Origin: Flavobacteriaceae bacterium
GTDB taxonomy: Bacteria > Bacteroidota > Bacteroidia > Flavobacteriales > Flavobacteriaceae
Length of the DNA: 64,000 nt
Direction: 5' to 3'
Assembly (NCBI GenBank): GCA_018402385.1
Contig: JAGYJA010000004.1
Coordinates: forward strand, 186,001 to 250,000
Part shown: piece after piece, positions 40,543 to 48,982 of the stretch
How positions within the stretch are numbered: the first letter of the stretch is position 1
How the letters are laid out: each line of letters begins with the position of its first letter
Notes under the pieces: model-generated
What the model was told of the DNA's origin: nothing
The model's input: the letters and a program-made list of their open reading frames with translations, nothing else
Database searches by the model: none
Translations under genes and position numbers: made by a program

Positions 40543-41334
40543 TTATAAATCTTGGGCATTGGCGATCATTTCAGCGACATCCATCACTTCGATTTGGTCT
40601 TCTTTGTTTTTACTTTTCACACCGTCTGTGAGCATGGTATTGCAAAATGGACACCCGGCAGCAATAAATTCAGGTTTGGTTTCTAGGGCTTCTTCCGTTC
40701 GTTCAATATTGATATCCTTAGCACCCTTTTCAGGTTCTTTAAACATTTGCGCCCCTCCTGCACCACAACAAAGACCACGTGTTTTACAGCGTTTCATTTC
40801 TACCAATTCCACTTCTAGTTTTTCTAAAAGTTCACGGGGTGCTTCATATTCACCATTGGCTCTTCCCAAATAACAAGGGTCGTGAAAAGTGATTCTTTTA
40901 CCTTTGAACTTTCCACCTTCCACTTTTAACTTTCCTTCATTTAAAAGGGTTTTTAAAAATTGGGTGTGGTGCATCACTTCATAGTTTCCACCTAGTTCCG
41001 GATATTCATTTTTAAGGGTATTGAAGCAATGCGGACAAGCAGTGACAATTTTTTTAACTTCATATCCATTGAGTACTTCAATATTTGTCATTGCCTGCAT
41101 TTGGAACAGAAATTCATTTCCGGCACGTTTTGCTGGGTCACCGGTACAACTTTCTTCTGTGCCCAAAACAGCAAAATCAACATTGGTTTTATTGAGTATT
41201 CGCACAAATGCTTTTGTTATTTTTTTTGCCCTGTCATCAAAGCTTCCGGCGCAACCCACCCAAAACAGTACTTCGGGTTGCTTTCCTTGTGCCATATACT
41301 CGGCCATTGTGGGTACTTTTATCGCTTCGCTCAT
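40543..41334 (-). CDS. CCG-domain Fe-S protein (HdrB/GlpC-like)
   Basis: 263 residues with two cysteine-rich CCG-type domains: first half ACPHCFNTLKNEYPELG with a WVGCAGS near 27, second half HDPCYLGRANGEYEA, CKTRGLCCGAGGAQMF and AAGCPFCNTML. These form a catalytic iron-sulfur site in HdrB, GlpC and LutA proteins, usually for electron transfer or disulfide chemistry. It works with the membrane Fe-S protein at 41861-43195, from which it is separated by a HAD gene. Its substrate in Flavobacteriia is unknown; quinone-linked oxidation of a 2-hydroxy acid is a possibility. Confidence 0.88.
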   Translation of the reverse strand: MSEAIKVPTMAEYMAQGKQPEVLFWVGCAGSFDDRAKKITKAFVRILNKTNVDFAVLGTEESCTGDPAKRAGNEFLFQMQAMTNIEVLNGYEVKKIVTACPHCFNTLKNEYPELGGNYEVMHHTQFLKTLLNEGKLKVEGGKFKGKRITFHDPCYLGRANGEYEAPRELLEKLEVELVEMKRCKTRGLCCGAGGAQMFKEPEKGAKDINIERTEEALETKPEFIAAGCPFCNTMLTDGVKSKNKEDQIEVMDVAEMIANAQDL

Positions 41335-41412
41335 AGTTTATTTGTTACTTGTTATTTGTTAATGATATCCTCTACTAACAAATAAAATCATCATTCAAAA
41401 TTCAATATTCAC

Positions 41413-41847
41413 TTAGTCTTTAAAGACCTGTATGGTTACATCTTTATCAACTAAGTCGGTAAATTTACCTTTATAACGGGTGGCTTTGACCAAATGATTA
41501 TCAATCCAATGGTAATTGCCGCCACGAGGTTTTCCCATTAAAAGGCTGTGGTATTTAAATCCGTGTTTTTTTAACCAAGTCTCTGTATAACCGCGATGGG
41601 TTTCAGTTCGGGAAGTGAAAAAACATATAATATGTCCTTCCTCATACCATTTATTTAAAGTTTTTAACGCATCAGGATAGACCGCTGCAGTTAACATTCG
41701 CTCCGGCTCTTCATTGGGAATATCATCACAAATGGTCCCATCAATATCAATGAGATAATTTTTAATGCCTTCTGGTAGAACAGGACTCACATGGGCTCCG
41801 TTCTCCACTTTTTCAGATAAAATATTTTCTACGTCTTCTTTCTTCAT
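41413..41847 (-). CDS. HAD-superfamily hydrolase-like protein
   Basis: 144 residues from ATG 41847; an ATG at 41871 would overlap the preceding stop. HAD motif I NYLIDIDGTICDD is near residue 32-44, motif II is FFTSRTE near 83, and the late motif is IDNHL near 117. The first 25 residues are charged. It is a small HAD without cap, of the kind sometimes labelled phosphoheptose isomerase, which I see no support for. It sits between the two Fe-S genes in one operon and may act on a phosphorylated metabolite. Confidence 0.78.
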   Translation of the reverse strand: MKKEDVENILSEKVENGAHVSPVLPEGIKNYLIDIDGTICDDIPNEEPERMLTAAVYPDALKTLNKWYEEGHIICFFTSRTETHRGYTETWLKKHGFKYHSLLMGKPRGGNYHWIDNHLVKATRYKGKFTDLVDKDVTIQVFKD

Positions 41848-41860
41848 GGTAAAGCTCTTT

Positions 41861-43195
41861 TTATGATTCATTTTTCCAATTCAATCGATCCATCTGGTTG
41901 TAAGGCCAGGGAGCCCCATTGTTTTCAATATTTGTCATCGAGATATTGAGTTCATTGGGTGCTGCAGATTGTTCCATAACCAGGTATTGACGCATCTCCA
42001 TAATGATAGAGAGCGGGTCAATACTCACCGGGCAGGCTTCCACACAAGCGTTACAGGTGGTACATGCCCAAAGTTCTTCTCGCGTGATATAATCATCAAG
42101 CAATTGCTTGTTGTCTGGAACAAATTTGCCATTTTTATCGATATTTTTTCCCACTTCTTCCAGTCTGTCCCGGGTATCCATCATTATTTTTCTGGGCGAA
42201 AGTTTTTTTCCTGTTTGACTAGCCGGGCATTCACTAGTGCAACGGCCACATTCTGTACAGGTGTATGCGTTGAGGAGTTGTACCCAATTCAAATCCATCA
42301 CATCGCTGGCGCCAAATTTTTCAGGAACTGCCACCTCGCCTTCAGGGGGAGCAGCAAATGGGTCGGCAGCGGGATCCATCATCAACTTTACTTCATTGGT
42401 GACTGTTTCATTGTTTGGGAATTTACCATAAGCGTTTAGTTTCCCAAAATAAGTATTTGGAAAAGCCAGTAATATGTGTAAATGCTTTGAATAATAGAGG
42501 TAATTAAGGAATAATAAAATTCCTAAAATATGCAACCACCAGGCGGTTCTTTCAATGATAATAACAGATCCTTCACCCATATTTTCAAAAAGTGGTGTGA
42601 TGTATTGGCTCACGGGAAAGCTTCCGGCTATGGTATAGCCGGCTGCACCAATGCTTTGTAAATGCAAATCTGCCGCATTCATTGTCAAAAACAAGGTCAT
42701 TAATACCACTTCAATATAAAGTATGATATTGGCATCATTTTTTGGCCAGCCTTTCATTTCGGGATTTAGGAAGCGCTTTACTTTTTGGACATTTCGGCGC
42801 AGCCAAAATAAAACAACACTCACAATGACTAATAGCGCCAGAATTTCAAAAGAAGCAATCAGAAAGTCATAAAAACCACCTAATATCGAAAAGGCTCTGT
42901 GAGTACCAATGAGTCCGTCATAAATGATTTCCAGCACTTCAATATTGATAATAATAAAGCCCACATATACAATCAAGTGAAGAAAACCGGAAATGGGCCT
43001 TTTCACCATTTTGGATTGACCAAAAGCAATCATCAACAGGTTTTTAAAACGTTGCTTTGGATTGTCATAGACATCCACCTCTTTTCCCAGATTAATATTC
43101 CTTCTAAGTTTTCTTACGTTTTGAATAAAATACCCAATTCCTATAAAAAGAGCAATCAGAAAGAGGATATTTGGAATAAAGTACATCGTATTCAT
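41861..43195 (-). CDS. membrane-bound 4Fe-4S protein (HdrC/DsrK-like)
   Basis: 444 residues. The N-terminal half is membrane-bound (about six helices between residues 5 and 240, with His residues in them, such as ILHLH and WWLHIL, suitable for heme b). The C-terminal half has two 4Fe-4S clusters: CTECGRCTSECPAS near 315 and CTTCNACVEACPVS near 378. It is a likely quinone-linked electron carrier and partner of the CCG protein. From its start, a second in-frame ATG lies at 43186. It ends before the HAD gene. The unit (Fe-S membrane, HAD, CCG) recurs in Flavobacteriia. Confidence 0.88.
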   Translation of the reverse strand: MNTMYFIPNILFLIALFIGIGYFIQNVRKLRRNINLGKEVDVYDNPKQRFKNLLMIAFGQSKMVKRPISGFLHLIVYVGFIIINIEVLEIIYDGLIGTHRAFSILGGFYDFLIASFEILALLVIVSVVLFWLRRNVQKVKRFLNPEMKGWPKNDANIILYIEVVLMTLFLTMNAADLHLQSIGAAGYTIAGSFPVSQYITPLFENMGEGSVIIIERTAWWLHILGILLFLNYLYYSKHLHILLAFPNTYFGKLNAYGKFPNNETVTNEVKLMMDPAADPFAAPPEGEVAVPEKFGASDVMDLNWVQLLNAYTCTECGRCTSECPASQTGKKLSPRKIMMDTRDRLEEVGKNIDKNGKFVPDNKQLLDDYITREELWACTTCNACVEACPVSIDPLSIIMEMRQYLVMEQSAAPNELNISMTNIENNGAPWPYNQMDRLNWKNES

Positions 43196-43207
43196 TTACA
43201 ACAAATT

Positions 43208-44158
43208 TTATTGTTCTCTGCTTTCAGGTTCTTGAAATTCACCGGCTTTCTTTCCAAAAACAGAAACGTGAATATAGCGTTTTGGGTTGAGTTTTATATC
43301 TTGAAGCAGTTCTTCAAGTTGTTTTGTGGCATATTCAAGATTTGTGTAGAGCGACTCATCTTTCATTAGCTTTCCAAGGGTTCCTTCACCACTATTGAGG
43401 TTTTCTGAAAGCTCCTTAAAGTTTGCCAGGGTTGTCTCCAGCTCACTCACCATTTGTCCCAAATTGATTTGTGCCAGTGAATCTGAAAGTTTTGCAAAGT
43501 TTTGAGAAGCCACATCCAAATTCTCAAAAGTATTATTTAGTTTTTGCTCATTTTCTTTGAGTAAGTTTTCAAGTGATTTTGAACTGACTGCAAAAGAAGA
43601 AGTGATTTTATTTAAATTATCTATACTTTCTCTCAAACTTTTTCTGGATTTTGGGTCCATAACTTCGTTTACAGAAAACATTAAACTGTCCACTCCCTCA
43701 ACAGCACTTTCAATTTTAGTTTGAAGCGGTGTAAGTCTGTCATTGACCAGCTCCATAATTCCTTCTTCTATTTCCCCTTGAAGTGTATCTCCGTCCTTTG
43801 CCGGTATTTTTGATTCATAATTTGGTACAATTGCAAGCGATTTGCCTCCAATGATTCCTCCTCCATATATACGCGCTACACTTTGGTTTGAGAAAACAAA
43901 ATCTCTTTTAATTTTAAAACTGACTATAAGTTTACCATCTGTTGGGCTTATATTAATTTCCTGAACTTTTCCCACATCCAATCCATTGAGTGTGACAGGA
44001 GAAGAAGTATCAAGCCCCTCTACATTGTCATAAACGACATAAAATACACGTTCTGATTGAAATAAGGAAGACCCTTTTAAATAATTGTACCCTAAAATAA
44101 ATGTGGAAATGGCAAAAACTGCAAGTAAGCCTGTTTTAAGTTCTTTAGTTAATTTCAC
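43208..44158 (-). CDS. MCE/MlaD-family lipid-transport protein
   Basis: 316 residues from GTG 44158 (KLTKELKTG...), the expected start; a TTG at 44182 would add eight codons. One N-terminal membrane helix (GLLAVFAISTFILGYNY) is followed by a single MCE domain (residues about 35-115: NVEGLDTSSPVTLNGLDVGKV). A long alpha-helical C-terminal tail (about 125-300) forms coiled coil, as in needle-like MCE proteins. It should carry phospholipids between membranes. The MlaE/MlaF partners are not visible here. It follows the amidase gene by about 60 bp. Confidence 0.85.
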   Translation of the reverse strand: MKLTKELKTGLLAVFAISTFILGYNYLKGSSLFQSERVFYVVYDNVEGLDTSSPVTLNGLDVGKVQEINISPTDGKLIVSFKIKRDFVFSNQSVARIYGGGIIGGKSLAIVPNYESKIPAKDGDTLQGEIEEGIMELVNDRLTPLQTKIESAVEGVDSLMFSVNEVMDPKSRKSLRESIDNLNKITSSFAVSSKSLENLLKENEQKLNNTFENLDVASQNFAKLSDSLAQINLGQMVSELETTLANFKELSENLNSGEGTLGKLMKDESLYTNLEYATKQLEELLQDIKLNPKRYIHVSVFGKKAGEFQEPESREQ

Positions 44159-44220
44159 GTACGAATGGTATTTAATTAACAAATTTAGAAAAATAATTAG
44201 ACCCTTAGGTTAAAACTGCG

Positions 44221-45324
44221 CTAATTTATTATATCAGCCAATTTAACCCGCTTTCCATTTTTGTAAGCGACAATGAAGGCAGAGGTATATCCTTTTAAAC
44301 GGGCTTCTTTTTGAAGCGCCTGAATTAGATTGTAATCAGACGTATTTCCATAATAATATTTAAACAAGCCACCTTCCTGTTCCCGGCTAATCATCGTTAA
44401 CCCTTTAAAATTTGCAGGCTTGGTGTCTAATTTTCTGGAGCCGGCAGCAATTTGAACTTTAAACAGGATATCTTCATAAATATCAACCTCAGGAACTGTT
44501 TTTGAATTGTTGTTAATCTGCTGATTTTCAGAAATGTCTGTTATGTAAGAAGACTTCACTGAATTGTAATAATCCAAAATGGCCTGTGCTATGGCACCTG
44601 CCATTTCCTGTTGTCCTTTTTTGGAGTTTAAGTATGTTCCTTCTTCTTTATTTGAAACAAAACCTGTTTCAATCAAAACACTGGGCATGTAAGTATTGTG
44701 TAAAACCCAAAATCCTGCCTGCTTCACACTGCGGTCTCTTCGTTTGAGTTTATTGGTGAAATTATTTTGAATTAATGCTGCCAGTTCAATACTTTGATCA
44801 AGATATTCTTCCTGCATCAAAGTCAATCCAATAAGAGACTCAGGAGATGCAGGGTCAAAATCACCATAAATTTCCTCATAGTTATCTTCCAGATAAATCA
44901 CCTGATTTTCCTTTTTGGCGACTTCAAAATTTTCCTGAGATTTGTGAAGCCCCAATACAAAGGTTTCAGTTCCATAGGCAGATTTGTTGGCGGCAGCATT
45001 GGCATGGATGGAGACAAACAAATTGGCATCTGCTTTATTGGCAATAGCCGCCCGTCTGTGAAGTTCTAGAAAGACATCTTTCTTACGGGTATAAATCACT
45101 TCAATTCCCATATTTTTTTCTAAAATCGCCCCGGCTAAAAGGGTAATATTCAGGGCTATTTCCTTTTCTTTAAAACCATAATAAGAAGCTCCGGGGTCAT
45201 GACCACCGTGACCGGCATCTATCACTACTTTGAATTTCTTATTTTGAGCGTTGAGTTGTGGTAAAAAAAACAGTGAGCAAATAAAAAGAAGCGATACGAA
45301 ATTGACAAAAGGTTTCGTTTTCAT
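44221..45324 (-). CDS. N-acetylmuramoyl-L-alanine amidase
   Basis: 367 residues, Sec signal, Amidase_3 family. The zinc-site motifs are DAGHGGHDPGA near residue 36 (first His), ENFEVAKKEN-type loop, SIHANAA near 105, and IETGFVSNKEE near 220 (catalytic Glu). The C-terminal 80 residues (FKVQIAAGSR...AFIVAYKNGKRV) resemble a SPOR domain that binds denuded glycan strands at the division site. It should split peptide from MurNAc in septum separation. It is divergent from lptD across 130 bp and upstream of the MCE gene. Confidence 0.9.
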   Translation of the reverse strand: MKTKPFVNFVSLLFICSLFFLPQLNAQNKKFKVVIDAGHGGHDPGASYYGFKEKEIALNITLLAGAILEKNMGIEVIYTRKKDVFLELHRRAAIANKADANLFVSIHANAAANKSAYGTETFVLGLHKSQENFEVAKKENQVIYLEDNYEEIYGDFDPASPESLIGLTLMQEEYLDQSIELAALIQNNFTNKLKRRDRSVKQAGFWVLHNTYMPSVLIETGFVSNKEEGTYLNSKKGQQEMAGAIAQAILDYYNSVKSSYITDISENQQINNNSKTVPEVDIYEDILFKVQIAAGSRKLDTKPANFKGLTMISREQEGGLFKYYYGNTSDYNLIQALQKEARLKGYTSAFIVAYKNGKRVKLADIIN

Positions 45325-45403
45325 ATAACAGGAACGTCTTAAGTATGATTTATATTTTAATTTTTGCAGGGTATAAAAAGATACCCAAAAAATATGTTTA
45401 ATT

Positions 45404-45434
45404 TTGACACTTCAATAATTAAGCCATAGCTTTA
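45404..45434 (+). promoter_or_regulatory. Bacteroidota promoter of the lptD gene
   Basis: TTG at 45404-45406, 20-bp spacer, TAGCTTTA at 45427-45434 (consensus TAnnTTTG with one mismatch). Transcription would begin about 15 bases before the TTG start at 45455, which supports that start. Confidence 0.4.
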
Positions 45435-45454
45435 CAAAAATAGGATTATTACCA

Positions 45455-48151
45455 TTGCAAACAAATAAACTTCATCTAGTTTTATTGCTTTTTTATATCC
45501 TCTTGGGGACTCATATTATTCGAGCTCAAGAAATTGGTACAAACCCCTTTACCCCTTTACCAACAGTAGCAGATTCACTTAGTTTTCCTGACATTCCAAT
45601 GATTGAAAATGCAAATGAACGCGTTGTCGATACTGTTAAAACAGACACCATTGCCCCTCCTGATGAAACCCTTAAAGATGTAGTTGATTATTATGGCGAA
45701 GATTATGTTTATATGCACCGGCAGGAAAACAAAATTTATATGTACAATAAAGCCTATATCATTTATGAAGATATGCGCATTGACGCCGGATTGATTATTC
45801 TGGACTACAATAAAAAAGAAGTGTATGCCAAAGGAATCATGGACTCGTTGGGCAATTATTCCCAGCTTCCGGTTTTTGTTCAAGGGACCAATAAAGTAGA
45901 GCCCGATTCCATTCGTTTTAATTATGACACTCAAAAAGCCCTTATTTTTAATTCCCGTACTGAGCAGGGTGAATTCAAAGTCAAGGCCGAAGTTTCAAAA
46001 AGAGAGAACGACTCGGTTGTCTATTTGAATAATGTCAAATTCACAACGGCAAAGGATATTGACAATCCCGAGTATTACTTTTATTCCCGCAAAGTAAAAT
46101 TTGTGCCCCAAAAGAAAATTGTAACCGGCCTCACCAATATGTACATCGCAGATGTACCCACACCCCTAGGGCTTCCTTTCGGGTATTTTCCGCTAACTGA
46201 AGAAAGAGCTTCCGGTTTTATTATTCCCACTATTGGCGAAAATAGCAACAGGGGTTTCTTCTTCCAGAACGGAGGTTATTATTTTGCTATTAATGATTAT
46301 GTTGATTTATTAACCCTTGGGGATTACTATACAAACGGAAGCTATGCATTGCGATTGGAGTCCAATTATGCATTGCGCTACCGCTTTCGCGGAAACCTTA
46401 GCTTTCGGTATGAAAAACTCCTGAACAGTGAGCGCGGGTTCCCCGATTTTTCTGAAGCCTCTGTTTACAATATAAGATGGTCCCACTCCCAGGACGCTAA
46501 GGCCAACCCCAGTTCCCGCTTTTCCGCATCGGTAAACCTTGGAAGTAGCCGATTTTTTCAAGAGTCCATCAATCAATTAAACACATCCAGCTTTTTAAAC
46601 AACACCCTTAGCTCCTCTGTTTCTTATTCCAAAACCTTTGAAGGTGAGCCTCAGGTAAACGTAAACATTGCAGCTACGCATTCTCAAAATACAAATACCC
46701 AGGAAATCAATTTAACATTACCCACAGTTTCTGCAAGTGTTTCCAGAATATTTCCTTTTTCTCCGGCAAGTGGTATTAAAAAGGGTGCTTTACAAAACAT
46801 CAATTTTCAATATGATGTAAGAGCAGAAAACCGAATGCTTACAACAGACTCCTTGTTTTTTACCCCGAAAATGTTTGAAGATGCCCAGTTGGGAGCCAGA
46901 CATACGGTTCCCATCAGTACCAATTTTAAAATATTAAATTACCTGAGTGCCAGTGCGAGTACTAGTTTTCAGGAGACCTGGGTAATGAAAACTACGAGAC
47001 GCTCTTTCGATCGTGAATTAAACCAGGTGGTTATTGATACTGTAAATGGTTTTGATAGTTTTAGGACCTATAATTTTTCTACCAGCCTGGGAACCACTTT
47101 GTATGGGATGTTTAATTTTGGTGAGGACAAAAAGATTCAAACCATAAGACACGTGATGCGCCCCAATGTGAGCTACTCCATCAATCCGGGTTTTGATCAG
47201 TATTATGAGGAATTGAAGTACAGTCCCACGATAGCTGGCGGTATGACTGAGGAGGAAATACTCGTGTATTCAAGATTTCAGAACACTATGTTTGGCGCAC
47301 CCAATCAAAATTACTCCAGCAACATTGGTTTTGGTTTAAGTAACACCATTGAAGCCAAAGTGAGAAATCGCGATAGCACAGCAACAGAACCCAAGCGCAT
47401 TGCCCTTCTCAATAACCTTAATTTTTCGACCTCGTATTCCATTTCAGCAGATAGTCTTAAATGGTCACCTGTCAACATTTCCGGTAGTATTCCCATTGTT
47501 GAAAAACTAGACATCAACTTCAATGGAACACTGGACCCTTATGCGCTAAACAATAACAACAATAAAATCAATACGTTTAATATCGATAATGGCGGCAGCC
47601 TTTTTCGTCTCACGCAAGCCAATATGAGTTTAAATTACTCCTTTTCAAGTCGTGATTTTGAGAGTAAGTCTGAAGAACGGGAAGATAATGAAACTTTCCG
47701 AAGCGGGGGACGCCCCGATGATTTGTTTGGAAACTCAAGTGAACTCTCAGACCCCACGTTTGTTGGTAAGCGAAATCCTGAAGAAGATCGTGATGTGAAT
47801 ATCGGGCGATACAATTATACTGTTCCGTGGGATTTTAGACTGGCTTATACTGTAACCTATTCTAACAGTCGCCGTGAGGACGAAATTTCTTCTCACTCCT
47901 TAATGTTTAGCGGGAATGTAGATTTATCACCCCGCTGGTCAGTGGGTGCCTCTTCCGGTTATGATTTTAAGGGAAAGGGTTTTACTTTTACCCAATTTCG
48001 CTTTCAACGGGATTTAGAGAGTTGGCAAATGAGCTTTAACTGGGTTCCCTTTAGCGCGCGAAGTTCGTGGTATTTCTTTGTGGGTATCAAATCCTCTGTG
48101 TTGAGCGATATCAAATACGACAAGCGCAACGAGCCGGACAGGAGGTTATAA
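45455..48151 (+). CDS. LptD/OstA-like LPS-assembly outer-membrane protein
   Basis: 898 residues. TTG start (45455), with a signal peptide (LVLLLFYILLGTHIIRAQ). The N-terminal region (about 70-230) is an OstA/LptA-type jellyroll (YMHRQENKIYMYNKAYIIYEDMRIDAGLIILDYNKKEVYAKG), and the rest is a large transmembrane barrel with repeated beta strands and an aromatic-rich end. It would insert LPS into the outer leaflet. A long flexible stretch (about 745-800, EDNETFRSGGRPDDLFG) is an extra loop. The gene is divergent from the amidase, with ridA following at 132 bp. No alternative ATG lies near the start. Confidence 0.87.
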   Translation: MQTNKLHLVLLLFYILLGTHIIRAQEIGTNPFTPLPTVADSLSFPDIPMIENANERVVDTVKTDTIAPPDETLKDVVDYYGEDYVYMHRQENKIYMYNKAYIIYEDMRIDAGLIILDYNKKEVYAKGIMDSLGNYSQLPVFVQGTNKVEPDSIRFNYDTQKALIFNSRTEQGEFKVKAEVSKRENDSVVYLNNVKFTTAKDIDNPEYYFYSRKVKFVPQKKIVTGLTNMYIADVPTPLGLPFGYFPLTEERASGFIIPTIGENSNRGFFFQNGGYYFAINDYVDLLTLGDYYTNGSYALRLESNYALRYRFRGNLSFRYEKLLNSERGFPDFSEASVYNIRWSHSQDAKANPSSRFSASVNLGSSRFFQESINQLNTSSFLNNTLSSSVSYSKTFEGEPQVNVNIAATHSQNTNTQEINLTLPTVSASVSRIFPFSPASGIKKGALQNINFQYDVRAENRMLTTDSLFFTPKMFEDAQLGARHTVPISTNFKILNYLSASASTSFQETWVMKTTRRSFDRELNQVVIDTVNGFDSFRTYNFSTSLGTTLYGMFNFGEDKKIQTIRHVMRPNVSYSINPGFDQYYEELKYSPTIAGGMTEEEILVYSRFQNTMFGAPNQNYSSNIGFGLSNTIEAKVRNRDSTATEPKRIALLNNLNFSTSYSISADSLKWSPVNISGSIPIVEKLDINFNGTLDPYALNNNNNKINTFNIDNGGSLFRLTQANMSLNYSFSSRDFESKSEEREDNETFRSGGRPDDLFGNSSELSDPTFVGKRNPEEDRDVNIGRYNYTVPWDFRLAYTVTYSNSRREDEISSHSLMFSGNVDLSPRWSVGASSGYDFKGKGFTFTQFRFQRDLESWQMSFNWVPFSARSSWYFFVGIKSSVLSDIKYDKRNEPDRRL

Positions 48152-48283
48152 TTAAGGTTTCCGTTTGGAAAAGTAATTGCTTTGTCGGCCAAAATTTTAT
48201 TAAAAGTGAGTTGTTAATGATTTGTCGCTTTTCAATTCTAATTTAAGTTTCATCTAGTTTTCATACTTAATACTCATAGATTC

Positions 48284-48664
48284 ATGAAAAAAATAATACA
48301 TACTCAGGATGCTCCGGCACCAATTGGCCCCTACAATCAGGCGGTATTGGTGGGGAATACACTTTATACTTCAGGTCAAATTGCCATCGACCCTGCTACT
48401 GGAAACTTGGTTACCAATGACATTCAGTCAGAAACTCGATTGGTCATGGAAAATTTAAAAGCCGTGCTGGCTGCAGCCGAAATGACGTTTGAGCAGGTTG
48501 TAAAGGCTTCTATTTTTGTTAGTGATATGCATAATTTTTCCAAAATCAATGAAGTCTATGCTCAGTATTTTAATGAAGAGACCGCTCCGGCAAGGGAAAC
48601 TGTGGAAGTGGCCAATTTACCCCGATTTGTCAATGTGGAAATATCTGTGATTGCAATCAAGTAG
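48284..48664 (+). CDS. RidA-family enamine/imine deaminase
   Basis: 126 residues, cytoplasmic trimer-forming protein that hydrolyses reactive 2-aminoacrylate-type enamines. Signatures: IGPYNQAVLVGNTLYTSGQI near 17, DIQSETRLVMENLKAVL near 47, and the C-terminal PARETVEVANLP with the conserved active-site Arg near residue 105. Length is standard. It follows lptD, then a gap with two repeated hairpins before the broken tamB. Confidence 0.9.
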   Translation: MKKIIHTQDAPAPIGPYNQAVLVGNTLYTSGQIAIDPATGNLVTNDIQSETRLVMENLKAVLAAAEMTFEQVVKASIFVSDMHNFSKINEVYAQYFNEETAPARETVEVANLPRFVNVEISVIAIK

Positions 48665-48689
48665 ATTTTTATTATTTCACAAGAAATGT

Positions 48690-48982
48690 CGTCCTTAAAG
48701 AGACTTGAGAGACTGTTTAAGAAAAGCCACGAACCTGCCTACCGGCAAAGGCAGGTGCACGAATGTTTTTCTAATGGGGGTTCCCTGCTTTTTTATTCGT
48801 GCATTGTTGGAGATATCAAAATTGTAGTTTGAATTTAAAAGAGCTAGGACTTTTAAAACTTGCACAAGATAGGTCTTGCTAAAAGGGACTTGAGAGACTT
48901 TTTAAGAAAAGTCACGAACCTGCCTACCAGCAAAGGCAGGTGCACGAATGTTTTTCAAAAGGGGATTCCCTTCTTTTTTATT
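48690..48982. repeat. two imperfect direct repeats, each with a CCTGCC hairpin
   Basis: Copies at 48690-48799 and 48875-48982 (offset 185 bp) share GACTTGAGAGACT, AAGAAAAG(C/T)CACGAA, a hairpin (CCTGCCTAC...AAAGGCAGG at 48734-48755 and 48919-48940), then TGCACGAATG and a T-rich tail. The second copy runs into the last codons of tamB. The hairpin splits the word GCCACGAA-TGCACGAATG. This fills the 313-bp gap between ridA and tamB; I see no gene in it. Confidence 0.8.

Noticed and set aside
41413-41871. Phosphoheptose isomerase
   Set aside because: The protein shows HAD motifs (DxDGT), and nothing of the SIS fold expected of GmhA.
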